Shown here in pieces: positions 61,006-64,000 of a stretch of 64,000 bases of DNA. The stretch's first letter is position 1, and each line of letters starts with the position of its first letter. The notes under the pieces are model-generated. The model did not search any database and had not been told where the DNA came from. It worked only from the letters and a program-made list of their open reading frames with translations. Position numbers and translations under genes: made by a program. This DNA is from Saprospiraceae bacterium (GTDB taxonomy: Bacteria; Bacteroidota; Bacteroidia; Chitinophagales; Saprospiraceae): assembly GCA_028285545.1 (NCBI GenBank), contig JANQPA010000044.1:22096-86095 (forward strand). The letters run 5' to 3'.

Positions 61006-64000
61006 CTACTGTTTAATAAATCTTTTCGTGGTAATAGAATTTTCCGTACGAATGGAAAGCAAGTATATTCCTTCAGCTAATTCAGAAATATCCAATTGCT
61101 CATTGACTTTCGAATCATTTGGTAGCTCTCTAGTCAATAACAATTGTCCAAGACTGGTTCTAACCTCAACAAACAATTGACTAGGTCGATCAACTAGGTT
61201 TAAGTTTAAATTTAGTTGATCCTTTACAGGATTCGGCCAATATTCTAAGCTTATTGTTGCTGGATTTACTTCATCTGCGGAAGTAATGATACAAGCATCT
61301 CCTTCTGTTACCCTAGTTACCGTTATTGCATTAGACAAGTCAAAGCATCCGCTCAAATCATTGGCATTCATATCCATTTCTAAGCCAGTTAATCCATCTT
61401 CATAACTGATATGCCAGATCAAACATACTCCTGGGCCTGCCGTATTAAAATCAACTGCTTCTGGGGTAGGTGGCAATCCTAGGATATTACCCTGATCATC
61501 CGTTACAATCCAGGATGAATTGGTCCCGCTATTACCACTTAGATCTATACCAGATACATTATCTGCCAAACTATCACCTACACAGAAAGTGTATGGACCG
61601 CCCGTCAAAGTCCCCCCTTCAGGTTGATTTCTGTTGACGGTAATTGGATTCGATAGGTCAAAGCAACCTGAAAGGTCATTCGCATTCATATTCATTTCAA
61701 GGCCGGTTAAGCCATCCTCATAACTGATATGCCAGATTAAACATACACCAGGGCCCGCTTCATCAAAATTTACCGCTTCCGGTGTAGGAGGTAATCCTAG
61801 GATATTGCCCTGATCATCTGTCACAATCCAAGCAGAATTGGTCCCACTATTACCTTCCAATACAATTCCGGATACATTATCTGCTACTCCATCTCCTACG
61901 CAGAAAGTGTAAGGGCCGCCGGTCAAGGTACCGCCTTCTGGCTGGTTCCTATTTACCGTAATCGGATTGGATAAGTCAAAGCAACCTGAAAGGTCATTCG
62001 CATTCATATTCATTTCTAAGCCCATCAAGCCATCCTCATAGCTTATGTGCCAAATCAAACATACTCCTGGGCCTGCTTCATCGAAATTTACTGCTTCTGG
62101 TGTTGGTGGTAATCCTAGGATATTACCTTGATCATCCGTTACGATCCAGGCTGAGTTAGTTCCACTGTTGCCTTCTAAAGTAATGCCAGATACATTATCT
62201 ACTACTCCATCTCCTACGCAAAAAGTATATGGGCCACCGGTCAAAAAGCCTCCATTTACATTACATGCTGTATCGCAGTCAGCACCCTCTAACCTGGTGA
62301 TAGTAATAGGATTGGAAAAACTGAAACATCCACTTAAATCGCTGGTATTCATATTCATTTCTAATCCAGTTAATCCGTCTTCATAACTAATGTGCCAGAT
62401 TAAACAAATTCCAGGACCTGCTTCATCGAAGTTCACCGCTTCTGGAGTAGGTGGCAAACCTAAGATAACGCCTTGCTCATCTGTTACTACCCAGGCAGAA
62501 TTGCCACCTGAGTTTCCATATAAAGTAATTCCTGATACATTATCGGCTACCCCATCACCTACACAAAATTGATATACTCCACCTTCCAATCTTCCCCCAT
62601 CTGGCTGATTGCGATTTACTGTAATTGGATTGGATAAGTCAAAGCAACCTGAAAGGTCATTCGCATTCATATTCATTTCTAAACCCATCAAGCCATCCTC
62701 ATAACTGATGTGCCAGATTAAACATACCCCTGGGCCTGCTTCATCAAAGTTCACCGCTTCTGGTGTCGGTGGTAAACCTAGAATATTGCCTTGATCATCC
62801 GTTACGATCCAAGCTGAGTTGCTTCCACTATTGCCTTCCAATACAATACCGGATACATTATCCGCTACCCCATCTCCTACACAGAAAGTGTAAGGGCCAC
62901 CGGTTAAAGTACCGCCCTCTGGCTGATTTCTATTTACCGTAATCGGATTAGATAAGTCGAAGCAACCTGAAAGGTCATTCGCATTCATATTCATTTCTAA
63001 GCCCATCAAGCCATCCTCATAACTTATGTGCCAAATCAAACATATCCCTGGACCTGCTTCATCAAAATTCACCACTTCCGGTGCAGGTGGTAAACCTAAG
63101 ATATTGCCTTGATCGTCTGTTACAACCCAGGCTGAATTGCTTCCACTATTGCCTTCCAAAACAATGCCGGACACATTATCGGCTATACCATCGCCTACGC
63201 AGAAAGTATATGGGCCTCCAGTCAAAGTACCGCCTTCTGGCTGATTTCTATTTACGGTAATCGGATTCGATAGGTCAAAACAGCCACTCAAATCATTGGC
63301 ATTCATATTCATTTCTAAGCCCATTAAGCCATCCTCATAGCTGATATGCCAGATTAAACATATCCCAGGGCCTGCTTCATCAAAGTTTACTGCTTCTGGT
63401 GTAGGTGGCAAACCTAGGATATTACCCTGATCATCTGTCACAATCCAAGCAGAATTTGTTCCACTATTGCCTTCCAATACAATACCGGAGACATTATCGG
63501 CTATACCATCGCCTACACAGAAGGTATAAGGGCCACCTGTCAAAGTACCACCTTCTGGTTGGTTTCTATTTACCGTAATTGGATTGGATAAGTCAAAGCA
63601 GCCGGATAAATCATTGGCGTTCATATCCATTGCCAAGCCCATCAAGCCATCCTCATAACTGATATGCCAGATTAAACATACACCAGGGCCTGCTTCATCA
63701 AAGTTCACCGCTTCTGGAGTTGGTGGTAATCCAAGGATGTTACCTTGATCATCCGTTACAATCCAAGCAGAATTTGTTCCACTATTGCCTTCCAATACAA
63801 TGCCGGAGACATTATCGGCTATACCATCGCCTACGCAGAAAGTGTAAGGGCCGCCGGTCAATGTACCACCTTCAGGCTGGTTCCTATTTACTGTAATCGG
63901 GTTCGATAAATCAAAACAGCCACTCAAATCATTGGCATTCATATTCATTTCTAAGCCCATCAAGCCATCCTCATAACTGATATGCCAGATTAAACATACA
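61006..64000 (-). CDS. T9SS-exported tandem-repeat protein (N-terminus outside window)
   Basis: This is the C-terminal part (about 998 residues) of a very large secreted or surface protein. Nine copies, the first cut by the window edge, of a unit of about 106 residues are visible. Each contains TLTGGPYTFCVGDG, a DNVSGI-L-GNSG strand, SAWIVTDDQGNILGLPP, GPGVCLIWHISYEDGL and NDLSGCFDLSNPITV, with three Cys per unit. One unit junction has a 9-residue insert with extra Cys (GADCDTACNVNGG). The last 80 residues form the T9SS type A sorting domain (LEYWPNPVKDQLNLNLN, GQLLLTRELP, ISELAEGIYLLSIRTE, KRFIKQ). An ATG exists at 63963, but the repeat continues in frame to the edge, so that is not the start. 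The role is probably adhesive or structural. Confidence 0.88.
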   Translation of the reverse strand, partial: VCLIWHISYEDGLMGLEMNMNANDLSGCFDLSNPITVNRNQPEGGTLTGGPYTFCVGDGIADNVSGIVLEGNSGTNSAWIVTDDQGNILGLPPTPEAVNFDEAGPGVCLIWHISYEDGLMGLAMDMNANDLSGCFDLSNPITVNRNQPEGGTLTGGPYTFCVGDGIADNVSGIVLEGNSGTNSAWIVTDDQGNILGLPPTPEAVNFDEAGPGICLIWHISYEDGLMGLEMNMNANDLSGCFDLSNPITVNRNQPEGGTLTGGPYTFCVGDGIADNVSGIVLEGNSGSNSAWVVTDDQGNILGLPPAPEVVNFDEAGPGICLIWHISYEDGLMGLEMNMNANDLSGCFDLSNPITVNRNQPEGGTLTGGPYTFCVGDGVADNVSGIVLEGNSGSNSAWIVTDDQGNILGLPPTPEAVNFDEAGPGVCLIWHISYEDGLMGLEMNMNANDLSGCFDLSNPITVNRNQPDGGRLEGGVYQFCVGDGVADNVSGITLYGNSGGNSAWVVTDEQGVILGLPPTPEAVNFDEAGPGICLIWHISYEDGLTGLEMNMNTSDLSGCFSFSNPITITRLEGADCDTACNVNGGFLTGGPYTFCVGDGVVDNVSGITLEGNSGTNSAWIVTDDQGNILGLPPTPEAVNFDEAGPGVCLIWHISYEDGLMGLEMNMNANDLSGCFDLSNPITVNRNQPEGGTLTGGPYTFCVGDGVADNVSGIVLEGNSGTNSAWIVTDDQGNILGLPPTPEAVNFDEAGPGVCLIWHISYEDGLTGLEMNMNANDLSGCFDLSNPITVNRNQPEGGTLTGGPYTFCVGDSLADNVSGIDLSGNSGTNSSWIVTDDQGNILGLPPTPEAVDFNTAGPGVCLIWHISYEDGLTGLEMDMNANDLSGCFDLSNAITVTRVTEGDACIITSADEVNPATISLEYWPNPVKDQLNLNLNLVDRPSQLFVEVRTSLGQLLLTRELPNDSKVNEQLDISELAEGIYLLSIRTENSITTKRFIKQ
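61300..64000 (-). repeat. 318-bp coding tandem repeat array
   Basis: Eight complete units and one partial unit repeat at 318-bp spacing (for example the same words at 63641 and 63959), except for one 345-bp unit covering about 62200-62640. The DNA of many units is nearly identical, in blocks. The words CAACCTGAAAGGTCATTCGC occur at 61664, 61982, 62645 and 62963, while flanking units carry a different synonymous version (CAGCCACTCAAATCATTGGC-like). The mosaic pattern points to recombination between units. Confidence 0.85.

Noticed and set aside
61300..64000. CRISPR-like array because of the regular repeat spacing
   Set aside because: The unit is 318 bp, stays in one open frame and encodes a conserved domain. 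There are no short repeats with unrelated spacers.

Overview
The window looks like chromosomal DNA of a member of the Bacteroidota, probably an environmental, free-living Saprospiria- or Cytophagia-like organism. The signs are a SusC/SusD pair, TonB-dependent receptors with an N-terminal carboxypeptidase-regulatory-like domain, a type IX secretion (T9SS) C-terminal sorting domain, a periplasmic-propeller histidine kinase, LytTR response regulators, orphan MacB/FtsX-like permeases, AT-rich DNA with few strong Shine-Dalgarno sequences, and promoters of the TTTG-N19/20-TAnnTTTG type. I saw no rRNA, tRNA, phage, integron, CRISPR array or intact insertion sequence. The lineage is inferred from gene content only.

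Layout. 1-7.8 kb (+): an exported alpha/beta hydrolase (5' end outside the window), then a tight run of TonB-dependent receptor, sodium:solute symporter, FabH-like condensing enzyme lacking the catalytic His and Asn, and acyl-CoA ligase. This reads as an uptake and CoA-activation pathway for an acid of unknown identity. It ends in a perfect 51-nt palindrome. 7.8-17.1 kb (-): amidase and M1 aminopeptidase (both exported), a TPR hybrid histidine kinase, and a PadR-regulated MacB-like permease with two candidate operators around its promoter. 17.2-21.1 kb: a PA0069-type radical SAM protein (-) and a second permease (+). 21.5-29.4 kb (+): a SusC/SusD/small-lipoprotein locus, two tandem cyclophilin lipoproteins that share a patch of near-identical DNA, and a TRAP substrate-binding protein without its membrane subunits. 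29.4-35.4 kb (+): a class III cyclase/AAA/TPR protein and a six-hairpin glycosidase lipoprotein.

35.7-42.6 kb (-) is the most unusual part. A LytTR response regulator is followed by two tandem paralogous small proteins of unknown family, a divergent DyP-type peroxidase, and a propeller/Y_Y_Y histidine kinase starting only 10 nt after the peroxidase. I suggest this is a peroxidase module with built-in signalling. 42.8-47.3 kb (-): serine hydrolase, VanZ-like protein, an Nramp-fold transporter without the canonical metal ligands, gluconokinase, and a small exported protein. 47.9-53.4 kb (-): a histidine-utilisation operon (MarR-GNAT regulator, hutH, hutU, hutI) whose promoter matches the Bacteroidota consensus exactly and overlaps a near-perfect palindromic operator. 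53.5-64 kb: a third permease and a second serine hydrolase (-), a LytS/LytTR pair and a PLP-dependent decarboxylase (+), a 54-codon remnant of a cysteine synthase, a dispersed hairpin repeat also present near 21.1 kb, and the 3' part of a T9SS-exported protein built from 318-bp tandem repeats that runs off the end of the window.
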